9,879 bases of DNA from an uncultured Coriobacteriaceae bacterium (GCA_900556425.1 USOR01000024.1:1-9879), one strand, 5' to 3'; shown: positions 1 to 6,425, counted from the first letter of the stretch. Numbers and translations are program-made. Notes: generated from the letters alone by a model not told the origin.

Positions 1-1743
1 CCGCAATGCCTCGAGATTGCGCAGGGTACACACCCTGACGTCTTCGAGCTCGATGCCGCAAGTCGCACGGGTGTTGACAACGTGCGCGAGGAAATCATCG
101 GGCGCGTGGGGTTTGCCCCTACGCGCGGCCGTTTCAAGGTCTACATCATCGACGAGGTGCACATGCTGTCGACGGCGGCGTTCAACGCGCTGCTCAAGAC
201 GCTCGAAGAGCCGCCCGAGCATGTCGTCTTCGTGCTGTGCACGACCGATCCGCATAAGGTTCCCGAGACCATCCAGTCTCGTTGTCAGCGCTTCGACTTT
301 CGCCGCTTCTCCGTCGAGGAGATCGTGGGCTATCTCGAGCGTATCAGCAAGGGCGAGGGCTTCGAATACGAGCCTGAAGCACTTGAATTCATCGCCGCAA
401 AATCCGCCGGTGGCATGCGCGATGCCACGACGGCGCTCGAGCAAGTCGGCGTCTATACCGAGGGCAAGATCACACTCGACGAAGCCACGCGCATGTTCGG
501 CCAGATCGACATCGCGGCGCTCTTCGAGATAGCGGGATACATCGCGCGACGCGATACACCGTCGTGCTTCGTCTGGATTAACGACCTCGTGGGCCGCGGC
601 GTCGACCTCGCGCAGTTTGCGCGCGACCTTGCTTCGCACCTGCGCAACCTCTATGTGACGGCTATTACCGGTGGCGAGAACGGCATTGTTGCCTGCACGG
701 CCGCTCAGCTCGAGCGTTATCGCCAACAGGCAGCCGAGTTCGGTGGCGTCGACCGCCTTGCCCGCGCGCTCGACATTTGCGGTGCGCTCGTCGCAGAGCT
801 ACGCAACTCCGCCGATGCGCGCCTGAGCGTTGAGATCGCGATGACGCGCCTCACGCGTCCTGATAGCGAGCTCACCCTCGAGGCCCTCGCCGAGCGCATC
901 GAGGTTCTCGAGCTCAGACCTTCGATGACGGCAGCGCCTGCCATTTCGAGCGCAGTCGAGAAACCTCAGCCAACGTCTACCGCGGGCAGTGACATGGGAG
1001 TTTTCTCCACTTCGTCGCCTTACGGCGACTCCGGTCGAAATGACAATGGGGCGATGCCCTATGGCGATATCGGTCGAAATGACAACGGGACGATGCCTCG
1101 CGGTGATTCCGGTCGGAATGACAATCCCGCGAGTGATGACCTCCCTCCATGGGAAGGGTCGGAGCCATCCCCGGTTGCCATGAACGATGCAGCATCCTCC
1201 ACCATCCCGGCCGAAGCGTCCCCCTCTGTTATTTCGAGCGGAGCGAGCGATAGCGAGCGCAGTCGAGAAATCTCCCCGGCGGCTGACATGTCGCCCGAGC
1301 GCCTGCTTGCCGCCTTGCTTTCCGTGGTCAAGCGCGAAGACGCGGCTACGGGCGCATTGCTTTCGGGCGTTTCGCTATCCACGGAGGACGGGCAGTACCA
1401 ACTGCTCTTCCCCACGGGTTCTGACTTCCAGATGCGCATCGTGAACGGCCCCGATGCCAAGGCCATCATCAACAGGGCCTTCGCCGAGGTGCTCGGTCAT
1501 GAGGTGCACTTCAGCTGCCAAATCGGGTCGTTCTCGGGCCTATCCGCCCAACCGGCGCCACTGACGAGCGAGCCTCCTACGAGCATTGCCGATGATATCC
1601 CGCCGATAGACGACGGGTACTTCGAAAGTCTGGTGGCTGAGCAGCAGGCAACTCCTGTCGATGAGATGCCAGCCGATTTTGCCGACGCCCTCTCCGCGTT
1701 CGGAGCAGGTGTTAAAGTACAAGAGATAAACGACGAGGAATAA
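1..1743 (+). CDS. dnaX: DNA polymerase III subunit gamma/tau (DnaX), 5'-truncated by the window edge
   Basis: This is the ATPase subunit of the clamp loader, which loads the sliding clamp and, as tau, links polymerase to helicase. The reading frame is open from base 1. It begins at a Cys (codon 3) that aligns with the last zinc-binding Cys of the family, so roughly 70 N-terminal residues with the Walker A motif lie outside the window. Numbering visible codons, the Walker B/DEVH motif (VYIIDEVHML) is at 47-56, sensor 1 (CTTDP) near 80, and the SRC arginine-finger motif at 93-95. These are followed by the helical lid and domain III. Residues about 310-430 form a low-complexity Ser/Gly/Asp/Pro linker built partly from short DNA repeats (see separate entries). 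A C-terminal domain follows, containing LLFPTGSDFQMRIVN. The stop TAA overlaps the ybaB ribosome binding site. I saw no A-rich slippery site of the E. coli tau/gamma kind. Confidence 0.97.
   Translation, partial: PQCLEIAQGTHPDVFELDAASRTGVDNVREEIIGRVGFAPTRGRFKVYIIDEVHMLSTAAFNALLKTLEEPPEHVVFVLCTTDPHKVPETIQSRCQRFDFRRFSVEEIVGYLERISKGEGFEYEPEALEFIAAKSAGGMRDATTALEQVGVYTEGKITLDEATRMFGQIDIAALFEIAGYIARRDTPSCFVWINDLVGRGVDLAQFARDLASHLRNLYVTAITGGENGIVACTAAQLERYRQQAAEFGGVDRLARALDICGALVAELRNSADARLSVEIAMTRLTRPDSELTLEALAERIEVLELRPSMTAAPAISSAVEKPQPTSTAGSDMGVFSTSSPYGDSGRNDNGAMPYGDIGRNDNGTMPRGDSGRNDNPASDDLPPWEGSEPSPVAMNDAASSTIPAEASPSVISSGASDSERSREISPAADMSPERLLAALLSVVKREDAATGALLSGVSLSTEDGQYQLLFPTGSDFQMRIVNGPDAKAIINRAFAEVLGHEVHFSCQIGSFSGLSAQPAPLTSEPPTSIADDIPPIDDGYFESLVAEQQATPVDEMPADFADALSAFGAGVKVQEINDEE
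941..967 (+). repeat. Short dispersed repeat, forward copy 1, in frame inside dnaX
   Basis: CCATTTCGAGCGCAGTCGAG followed by AAACCTC. It shares the heads (ATTTCGA) and tails (GTCGAGAAA-CTC) of the longer copy at 1228-1277. It lies at the start of the disordered linker of DnaX and is read through as coding sequence (ISSAVEKP). The repeat style resembles widespread short palindromic-type intergenic repeats with a GTCATTTCGA head; the family assignment is from memory. Confidence 0.6.
996..1050 (-). repeat. Short dispersed repeat, inverted copy 2, in frame inside dnaX
   Basis: Read on the minus strand this begins CCCATTGTCATTTCGACCGG and ends GGAGAAAACTCCC. It therefore has the same ATTTCGA head and GAGAAA-CTCC tail as the forward copies, with a middle that itself contains a small inverted repeat (GTCGCC/GGCGAC around TTAC). 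It is in opposite orientation to copies 1 and 3, yet keeps the dnaX frame open. Confidence 0.6.
1033..1130 (+). repeat. 39-bp tandem repeat (about 2.5 units) encoding a 13-residue repeat in the DnaX linker
   Basis: The string GGTCGAAATGACAA (third copy GGTCGGAATGACAA) starts at 1033, 1072 and 1111, an exact 39-bp period. Each unit encodes GRNDN followed by eight more residues (for example GAMPYGDI and GTMPRGDS). Because 39 is a multiple of 3, gain or loss of units keeps the frame. Each unit begins with the reverse complement of the head of the dispersed repeat (TGTCATTTCGACC), so the array looks like repeated head fragments. Confidence 0.85.
1228..1277 (+). repeat. Short dispersed repeat, forward copy 3, in frame inside dnaX
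   Basis: It begins GTTATTTCGAGCGGAGCGAG and ends CAGTCGAGAAATCTCCCC. This is the longest forward copy, with an internal GCGAGCGATAGCGAGCG duplication. It is translated as VISSGASDSERSREISP within the linker. The head and tail match the copies at 941-967 and, inverted, at 996-1050. Confidence 0.65.
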
Positions 1744-1752
1744 GGAGCCACG

Positions 1753-2073
1753 ATGGCTAAAGGAATGAACCCGCAGGCGATGCTCAAGCAGGCTCAGAAG
1801 ATGCAGGCTAAGATTCAGGCCGTGCAGGATGAGGCCGCACGCGAGACGGTCGAGGCAACGGCCGGCGGTGGCATGGTCACTGCGACCGTGTATGGCGATC
1901 TGCGCATCAAGAGCATCGAAATCGACCCCGAGGCACTCGACCCGGAGGATGTCGAGATGCTGCAGGACATGATCGTTGCCGCCGTCAACGAGGGCATCGC
2001 CGATGCTCAGGCGATGGTCGAGGAGCGCATGAGCGCCGTCACGGGTGGCATGAACATTCCCGGGCTTTTCTAG
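1753..2073 (+). CDS. YbaB/EbfC family nucleoid-associated protein
   Basis: A 106-aa protein of the YbaB/EbfC family: small dimeric DNA-binding proteins that coat the nucleoid. The gene conventionally sits between dnaX and recR, as it does here. Visible family features are the N-terminal basic, Met/Gln/Lys-rich helix (MLKQAQKMQAKIQ, residues 10-22), the central GGGMVTATVYGD segment (residues about 38-49) that forms the sheet, the DPEALDPEDVEMLQDMI segment, and the C-terminal MNIPGLF, typical of the family. The ATG at 1753 is supported by AAGGAG at 1742-1747, which overlaps the dnaX stop codon and suggests translational coupling. Length is normal for the family. A link to recombinational repair with RecR is inferred from gene order only. 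Confidence 0.96.
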   Translation: MAKGMNPQAMLKQAQKMQAKIQAVQDEAARETVEATAGGGMVTATVYGDLRIKSIEIDPEALDPEDVEMLQDMIVAAVNEGIADAQAMVEERMSAVTGGMNIPGLF

Positions 2074-2079
2074 CCGTCC

Positions 2080-2676
2080 ATGAAGAAGGAAGCTTCCATT
2101 CAACATGCGCTCGAGGAAATCGAGCGCATGCCGGGCATTGGCCCCAAGTCCGCGCAGCGCATACTCAACTGGCTCTTGACCAGCGATGATGAGGTCGCGC
2201 TCGGCATTGCCGAGGCTATCGTCGACGTCAAGAAGGCAATTCATCTCTGCCCGCGTTGTCATAACTTCGCCGAGGGCGAGCTCTGCGCGATTTGCTCGGA
2301 CCCGCAACGCGAGGCTGCGACCATCTGCGTCGTCGCCGAACCGCGCGATGTCGAGGCCATCGAGCGCACGGGAATCTATCAGGGTCTCTATCACGTGCTC
2401 GGAGGTGTCATCAATCCCATGGAAGGCTCGATGCCCGAGGATTTGCACATTGCCGACCTTATGGCGCGCTTGGGCTCCGAGGCCGTCGAGGAAGTGCTCG
2501 TCGCCACGAACCCCGATGTCGAGGGTGAAACTACGGCCAGTTACCTGGCGCGCATCATCAAGCCGCTCGGTATTCGCGTGACGCGCTTGGCCAGCGGCCT
2601 TCCCGTGGGCGGGGAACTCGAATATGCCGATGAGGTCACGCTCGGCCGCGCCATCGAATCCCGCCGCGAGCTGTAA
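2080..2676 (+). CDS. recR: Recombination mediator protein RecR
   Basis: A 198-aa RecR, the ring-forming partner of RecO (and RecF) that helps load RecA on single-stranded DNA at gaps. Domains in order: helix-hairpin-helix with the MPGIGPKSAQR motif (residues 17-27); a four-Cys zinc finger at C57, C60, C69 and C72; a Toprim domain from about residue 80, with the acidic Glu in VVAEPRDV (E87) and the NPDVEGETTA segment; and the C-terminal GLPVGGELEYADEVTL motif leading to the RREL end. Length and all motifs are normal. The ATG at 2080 lies six bases after the ybaB stop and has no good Shine-Dalgarno of its own, so expression probably depends on coupling to ybaB. It is the last gene of the dnaX-ybaB-recR group; no clear intrinsic terminator follows. 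Confidence 0.98.
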   Translation: MKKEASIQHALEEIERMPGIGPKSAQRILNWLLTSDDEVALGIAEAIVDVKKAIHLCPRCHNFAEGELCAICSDPQREAATICVVAEPRDVEAIERTGIYQGLYHVLGGVINPMEGSMPEDLHIADLMARLGSEAVEEVLVATNPDVEGETTASYLARIIKPLGIRVTRLASGLPVGGELEYADEVTLGRAIESRREL

Positions 2677-2716
2677 TGAGATAGGCGAGCGCGGCCACCA
2701 GTGCGCATCGCTTGGC

Positions 2717-2967
2717 ACCGTCCCTCGAAATGCGCCGTGTTTTGTGCTGTGATGGTCGGGGGTACGGCCATGGGAGCACCTTTTTTGGCAGAAGCCTTGG
2801 GGAGTGTCTCGAAATGTGCCCCTGTGGTCGCCGGGACAGACACCGACGCACATTACTTGGCGGGAATGCCATGGATTGCGGTGTGGTGGCTGTTGACGAA
2901 GTCACAGACGCACATTTTCTGGCAAAAACATTCGTAGGTGCCACGTGCTGCGGTCTGGTGGTCGGGT
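2717..2967. repeat. Degenerate intergenic repeat array, three units plus a partial one
   Basis: Two cores recur. Core A, TCGAAATG(C/T)GCC, occurs at 2725 and 2809. Core B occurs three times, as GCACCTTTTTTGGCA (2776-2790), GCACATTACTTGGCG (2848-2862) and GCACATTTTCTGGCA (2910-2924), spaced 72 and 62 bases apart. A CAGACNCCGACGCACA-like or CACAGACGCACA string precedes core B in units 2 and 3. A GTGCTG...TGGTCGGG segment at 2743-2760 recurs near 2945-2967. The units are diverged, so boundaries are approximate. Confidence 0.6.
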
Positions 2968-3046
2968 GCGAGAGCAAGCCCGCAATCGCCTGTCGTATTC
3001 GCCCACCTGTCACGTTCCCGTTACCGGGCACTGCATCATGCTGGAG

Positions 3047-3052
3047 TATAAT
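3047..3052 (+). promoter_or_regulatory. Probable -10 box of the citrate synthase promoter
   Basis: A perfect TATAAT lies 63 bases before the GTG start, giving a predicted transcript start near 3059 and a leader of about 55 bases. The -35 is weak; the best candidate is TTACCG at 3021-3026 with an over-long 20-base spacer, so an activator may be needed. Confidence 0.5.
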
Positions 3053-3084
3053 AGCCGCTTACATTGCAAATCCCTGCGCAGCAC

Positions 3085-3096
3085 GCATGCGCATGC
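3085..3096. promoter_or_regulatory. Perfect 12-bp palindrome in the citrate synthase leader, possible operator
   Basis: GCATGCGCATGC is its own reverse complement. It sits between the predicted transcription start (about 3059) and the start codon at 3115, a position suited to a repressor site. It may also be chance in GC-rich DNA; no binding protein is identified. Confidence 0.3.
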
Positions 3097-3114
3097 TAAG
3101 CGAAAGAGCAACAC

Positions 3115-4530
3115 GTGTCAGATTCAAAGGAATCCGAGGTCTTTCAGCACTTCGGTGCCTATAGCGGTTATGACCAAAGCTACTATAGCCACTTCAATGT
3201 CAAACGCGGTCTGCGCAATGCCGATGGCACGGGCGTCGTGGCTGGCATCACGTCGATATCCAACGTGCATGGTTATCTCACGGACGAAGGCGTGCGCGTG
3301 CCCGATGAGGGACGTCTGACCCTGCGCGGCTATGACATCGAGGACCTTGTCGATGCTGCCGCCACCGAGGGCCGCTCGGGTTATGAGGAACTCGCGTATC
3401 TTCTGATAGCGGGCGATCTGCCCAAGCGCGCCGAGCTCGAGCGCTTCAATGCTGCCATCGACGGCTATCGTGATTTGCCTAACGGGTTCGTCAACAACCT
3501 CATCATGAACTACCCGTCCGGGAACGTCATGAACATGATGGCACGCAGCGTGCTCATGCTCTACGCCGCCGATGGCGCAGACGAGATCGACGCCATCAAT
3601 AAGCGCCACGAGATCGAGGTTGCCGTTCAGCTCCTGAGCCGCCTGCCGCGCATCGCCGCCTTGTCCTACCTGGCGAGTCGTCAACGCACCGTCCCCGGCA
3701 GCCCCATGTACATCAATCCGCCCAAGCCAGGCCTTTCGACTGCAGAGACCTTCCTCTACATGCTGCGCCACGACATGCAGTACACGGCCGAGGAAGCCCG
3801 CATGCTCGACATCATGCTCATACTGCATGCCGAGCACGGCGGCGGCAATAACTCGACCTTCACCACGCGCGTGCTCACCTCAAGTGGCACCGATGCGTAC
3901 TCGGCATACGCCGGTGGCATTTGCTCGCTCAAAGGACCGCGTCATGGTGGCGCAAACATCAAGGTCAGCGAGCAGCGCCGTGATCTCATGGAGCAGGTGC
4001 GTGACATCAACGACGAGGGCCAGGTTGCCGATTACCTACGGCGCGTCCTCAAGAAGGAAGCTTTCGATAACAGCGGCCTCGTCTATGGCATGGGCCACGC
4101 CGTCTATACGCTGAGCGATCCGCGTGCGGTCATCTGCAAGAAGTACGCGCGCGATCTCGCGGACGGCACGGAGTACCAGCAGGAGTTCGAGCTCATCGAG
4201 ACCATCGAGCGTCTCACCCCCGAGCTCTTCGAGGAAGCGCGTGGCTCGCGCAAGGCGATTTGCGCCAACATCGACATGTACTCGGGCCTCGTGTATACGA
4301 TGCTTGGCATTCCCGAGGAGCTGTACACGCCGTTGTTCGCCACGGCTCGCATGGCCGGCTGGGCGGCGCATCGTTTCGAGGAAATCGTCGAGGGCAAGCG
4401 CATCATTCGTCCCGCGTACAAGGCAATCAACAGCACGCGTTCGTACATCTCCATGGACGAGCGCGAGCAGGCGGTGCAAGAAGAAGTCGTCGAAGAGATC
4501 GATCAGGTACAGGCGTTCTACAACGACTAG
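3115..4530 (+). CDS. Citrate synthase
   Basis: A 471-aa citrate synthase that condenses acetyl-CoA and oxaloacetate to citrate, feeding the oxidative branch towards 2-oxoglutarate. The three catalytic residues are visible: His241 in HAEHGGGN, His328 in YGMGHAVYT, and Asp387 in NIDMYSG. The GGICSLKGPRHGGAN segment (residues about 268-282) matches the conserved substrate-binding region, and MLGIPEELYTPLFATARM...WAAH the C-terminal core. The start is a GTG giving MSDSKESEVF; only a weak purine stretch (AAAGAG) precedes it. Length is somewhat above the roughly 430-aa norm, with an N-terminal extension and an acidic C-terminal tail (EEVVEEIDQVQAFYND). A methylcitrate synthase is possible from sequence alone, but no prpB/prpD-type gene is nearby. 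It is followed 36 bases later by the HEAT-like gene. Confidence 0.95.
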   Translation: MSDSKESEVFQHFGAYSGYDQSYYSHFNVKRGLRNADGTGVVAGITSISNVHGYLTDEGVRVPDEGRLTLRGYDIEDLVDAAATEGRSGYEELAYLLIAGDLPKRAELERFNAAIDGYRDLPNGFVNNLIMNYPSGNVMNMMARSVLMLYAADGADEIDAINKRHEIEVAVQLLSRLPRIAALSYLASRQRTVPGSPMYINPPKPGLSTAETFLYMLRHDMQYTAEEARMLDIMLILHAEHGGGNNSTFTTRVLTSSGTDAYSAYAGGICSLKGPRHGGANIKVSEQRRDLMEQVRDINDEGQVADYLRRVLKKEAFDNSGLVYGMGHAVYTLSDPRAVICKKYARDLADGTEYQQEFELIETIERLTPELFEEARGSRKAICANIDMYSGLVYTMLGIPEELYTPLFATARMAGWAAHRFEEIVEGKRIIRPAYKAINSTRSYISMDEREQAVQEEVVEEIDQVQAFYND

Positions 4531-4566
4531 ACAGACAAACAACGAGAAGCGAAAGGGCGTGCTCGT

Positions 4567-5205
4567 ATGGCAGAGGAACTGAAGATTGGTACGGCAGAGG
4601 AGCGCGAGGCGCTGGCCGAGCAGGCACTTACCGACGAGAGTCTTGTCGATGCGCTCGCGCAGGAGATAGCCGGTTCAAGCAGGATTCGTCGCCAGAAGGC
4701 CGCCTCGACCGTCGCGCTCATCGCCGACAAGGACGCAAGCGTTCTGCTTCCCTATGCCGATGACATCGCCAGTGGCCTGACCAAGCCCGAAGCACAGACG
4801 CGCTGGGAAGTTCTGCACGCGCTCGACCAGATGGGCAAGGCCGGCCAGCGCTATGACGAGGACGTGCTCGTCGCGGCGGAGGACTCGCTCTACGACGAGA
4901 CGAACGGCTTCGTGCGCGAGGCCGCGTTCCACTTCTTCTGTGGCTACGGTAGTGCCTCGGTCGATAATTCCGAAGAGGTCTGGACGCAGATCGACGAGGC
5001 CATCCAGTGCTATCACGGTAATCCCGAGTTCACCGACATGCTCATGCAGCTCGTCGCCTTTGCCGAGGGAAATATCTCGCTTGCCACGAGTTCCGCGCTC
5101 GCCCAACGCATGAAGTTCGATTCCGAGAACGCATCGGGCACGCTGCGCATGCGCTCGGAGCAGATCGTCGCCGCTCACAAGAAGCGCCTTAAGGAAGAGA
5201 AGTAG
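4567..5205 (+). CDS. HEAT-repeat-like helical protein of unknown function
   Basis: A 212-aa acidic protein that I do not recognise as a named family. It looks wholly alpha-helical, with three to four HEAT-like helical pairs: residues about 25-57 (ending ALIADKD), 58-93 (LPYADDI...EVLHALDQMGKAG), 97-130 (VLVAAEDSL...VREAAFHFFCGYG) and 133-168 (VWTQIDEAI...LMQLVAFAEG). The C-terminus is a charged helix (AAHKKRLKEEK). No signal peptide or membrane segment is visible, so a cytoplasmic scaffold or protein-binding role is a fair guess. The ATG at 4567 has AAAGGG at 4552-4557, nine bases upstream. The 36-base gap to the citrate synthase stop and the lack of a terminator point to co-transcription, which is the only functional hint. 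It ends tail-to-tail with the next gene, 11 bases apart. Confidence 0.85.
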   Translation: MAEELKIGTAEEREALAEQALTDESLVDALAQEIAGSSRIRRQKAASTVALIADKDASVLLPYADDIASGLTKPEAQTRWEVLHALDQMGKAGQRYDEDVLVAAEDSLYDETNGFVREAAFHFFCGYGSASVDNSEEVWTQIDEAIQCYHGNPEFTDMLMQLVAFAEGNISLATSSALAQRMKFDSENASGTLRMRSEQIVAAHKKRLKEEK

Positions 5206-5216
5206 CTCGCGACCTT

Positions 5217-5687
5217 CTATCGCTTGTGCACGGGATGCAGGCTGAGCACCTCTGCCAGTCTGCTGGCATAATACCGCGTGCCATTTGACGTGCCGCACTC
5301 CTCACCGATGTTGAGGAGCAGAAGCTCTATGACCTCGCTGCGATTTCTGAAGAGCATGGGGTACTTGCGCACAAGCAAATCGAGAAAACCCACCGCGTCC
5401 ACGTCAAGGGTGACGTGTATGTAGCGCGATGCCATGAGCTGAGGGTTCCTGATCTGGTCGATAACCCTGTCCGCTCGCAGCCGCACCAAACCGATGACAA
5501 AGCTATCATCGGGTTCTGCCACGTAGATGTGCTCGGATAGAAAGATAATGGTCTCGACAAGCTGACTTACGCTTGCGAAAGTCAACGTATCGTTCTTGAG
5601 CAGTGGTAACACAGAAGCGTAGATGTCCTCGCTTACGGCGGCCCGGATCGTCTCCTTGGGTTTCTCTCGTTGCGGTCTACCGGTCAT
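5217..5687 (-). CDS. Putative transcriptional regulator with two ribbon-helix-helix-like units
   Basis: A 156-aa protein on the minus strand, not recognised as a named family. Two segments fit the ribbon-helix-helix pattern of a strand followed by two helices. The first is at residues 12-53: strand ETIRAAVSE, helix DIYASVLPLLKN, helix SVSQLVETIIFLSEH. The second is at 88-130: strand RYIHVTLD, helix DAVGFLDLLVRKYP, helix RSEVIELLLLNIGEE. The NRSEVIE turn of the second unit is especially typical. The basic N-terminus (GRPQREKPK) suits DNA contact. RHH proteins normally dimerise to make the DNA-binding sheet, so two units in one chain may act as a built-in dimer. I chose the ATG at 5687 because AGGA (5694-5697) is six bases upstream; an ATG at 5693 touches that motif directly. 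It is divergent from the next gene, so autoregulation of the shared gap is plausible. DNA binding is inferred. Confidence 0.8.
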   Translation of the reverse strand: MTGRPQREKPKETIRAAVSEDIYASVLPLLKNDTLTFASVSQLVETIIFLSEHIYVAEPDDSFVIGLVRLRADRVIDQIRNPQLMASRYIHVTLDVDAVGFLDLLVRKYPMLFRNRSEVIELLLLNIGEECGTSNGTRYYASRLAEVLSLHPVHKR

Positions 5688-5734
5688 CTGCATTCCTGTC
5701 TCATAGTGGCATCACGCGGTTATGCGCAGAGCGG

Positions 5735-5742
5735 ATTATAAG
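5735..5742. promoter_or_regulatory. Overlapping divergent -10-like boxes
   Basis: The stretch ATTATAAG reads as TATAAT on the minus strand (5740 to 5735, perfect) and as TATAAG on the plus strand (5737-5742). The minus-strand box lies about 48 bases before the ATG at 5687. Neither has a convincing -35. The shared position would make the two divergent genes compete or be co-regulated. Confidence 0.4.
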
Positions 5743-5777
5743 GCAAGGAGGCGTACGACGGGCAGGCTTGCGTCATC

Positions 5778-6425
5778 ATGAGGGGGATGGGGCAGATGGA
5801 GAAGAGGCGCACATCGAACGACGTGGTCGTTTTGACGACGCACGAGCGGAGTGGATACTTTACGGCAGTGCTCGGGGATGACATCGACCTGCGCTTTAAC
5901 CCACACCAGGAAGGCGCCCTCGAAGACGTGCTCCACAACACGATTGTGGCAGGTGGCACGCTTGCGATTATCGACGAAGCGCACTTCATAGATGCCGATG
6001 ACATGGCCGTTGGGCTCGAGAGATTCTTTCGGAAGGAATCCCATCCGGAGCGGCTCAGGCTTATCATCGTCTGCACGCACCGCCAGGCGGGCGATCCGCT
6101 CCTCGCCTTCCTTGTTTTGTACTGCGGAATCCACAACATCATTTACGGAAAAACCGGTGTTGACGTCAGCATTGAGCTGAGCAGGCTCATTGAGCATGAC
6201 AATACGCGTGCCGATGTATTGCATCTTGCCGAATCGGGCCGCTGGCAGACGGCGAAGCACGTTGGTATACAGCTGGACCTTGACGAAGACGCAACCGACA
6301 AGCTGATCGAGTGTGGCGTGTCAGAGAAGGACGCATTCAAGAAGATAAGCCGCGACGTGCTTATCGATGTCAAGGGCGCCCGGCTTCTGAACCTGCATAT
6401 CGAAATCAGCGCTGTCGTGGAGTAG
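5778..6425 (+). CDS. Unknown protein with a DEAH motif and receiver-like fold pattern
   Basis: A 215-aa protein that I do not recognise. Its first 140 residues alternate hydrophobic strands and amphipathic helices: DVVVLTT (15-21), TLAIIDEAHF (61-70), LRLIIVCT (93-100) and YCGIHNIIYG (115-124). TLAIIDEAHF resembles a Walker B/DEAH box, but there is no P-loop anywhere in the chain, so it is unlikely to be an ordinary ATPase. The strand spacing also fits a degenerate receiver or Rossmann-like domain, with Asp66 in the phospho-acceptor region. The RQAGDPLLAFLVLYCG segment (102-117) looks conserved in style. The remainder (about 140-215) is charged and mixed. The start is uncertain: ATGs occur at 5778, 5787 and 5796. 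AAGGAGG at 5745-5751 is too far from all of them, and a GAGGGGG run (5780-5786) could serve the one at 5796. Context suggests it belongs with the downstream regulator. Confidence 0.8.
   Translation: MRGMGQMEKRRTSNDVVVLTTHERSGYFTAVLGDDIDLRFNPHQEGALEDVLHNTIVAGGTLAIIDEAHFIDADDMAVGLERFFRKESHPERLRLIIVCTHRQAGDPLLAFLVLYCGIHNIIYGKTGVDVSIELSRLIEHDNTRADVLHLAESGRWQTAKHVGIQLDLDEDATDKLIECGVSEKDAFKKISRDVLIDVKGARLLNLHIEISAVVE

Larger units (their letters stand above)
2677..3114. other. Gene-free interval between recR and citrate synthase
   Basis: These 438 bases have no credible gene on either strand; reading frames here lack family resemblance and ribosome binding sites. The interval contains a degenerate repeat array (about 2717-2967), a TATAAT box at 3047-3052 and a perfect 12-bp palindrome at 3085-3096. 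I see no tRNA-like cloverleaf and no recognised riboswitch. No hairpin plus T-tract that would terminate the recR transcript is obvious. Confidence 0.75.

Noticed and set aside
1033..1130. CRISPR-like periodicity
   Set aside because: The 39-bp units are contiguous and in frame, with no distinct spacers; this is a coding tandem repeat.
977..1195. Minus-strand open frame rich in CHFDR-like motifs
   Set aside because: It looks like the spurious proteins often predicted from this kind of short repeat; the plus-strand DnaX frame is continuous here.
900..1743. Programmed frameshift giving a short gamma form of DnaX
   Set aside because: No A-rich slippery heptamer with a downstream stem of the E. 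coli type could be seen.
1540..2853. Long minus-strand open frame opposite dnaX end, ybaB and recR
   Set aside because: It is a shadow of high-GC codon use opposite three well-identified genes; its composition (His, Leu, Asp, Gly-rich) matches antisense reading and it has no family resemblance.
2677..3046. Possible SRP RNA or other structured RNA next to recR
   Set aside because: I looked for the conserved SRP features and a tRNA cloverleaf and saw neither; only the degenerate repeats are supportable.
5190..5222. Bidirectional terminator between the convergent genes
   Set aside because: Only a five-base AGAAG/CTTCT pairing without a T-run is visible, too weak to call.
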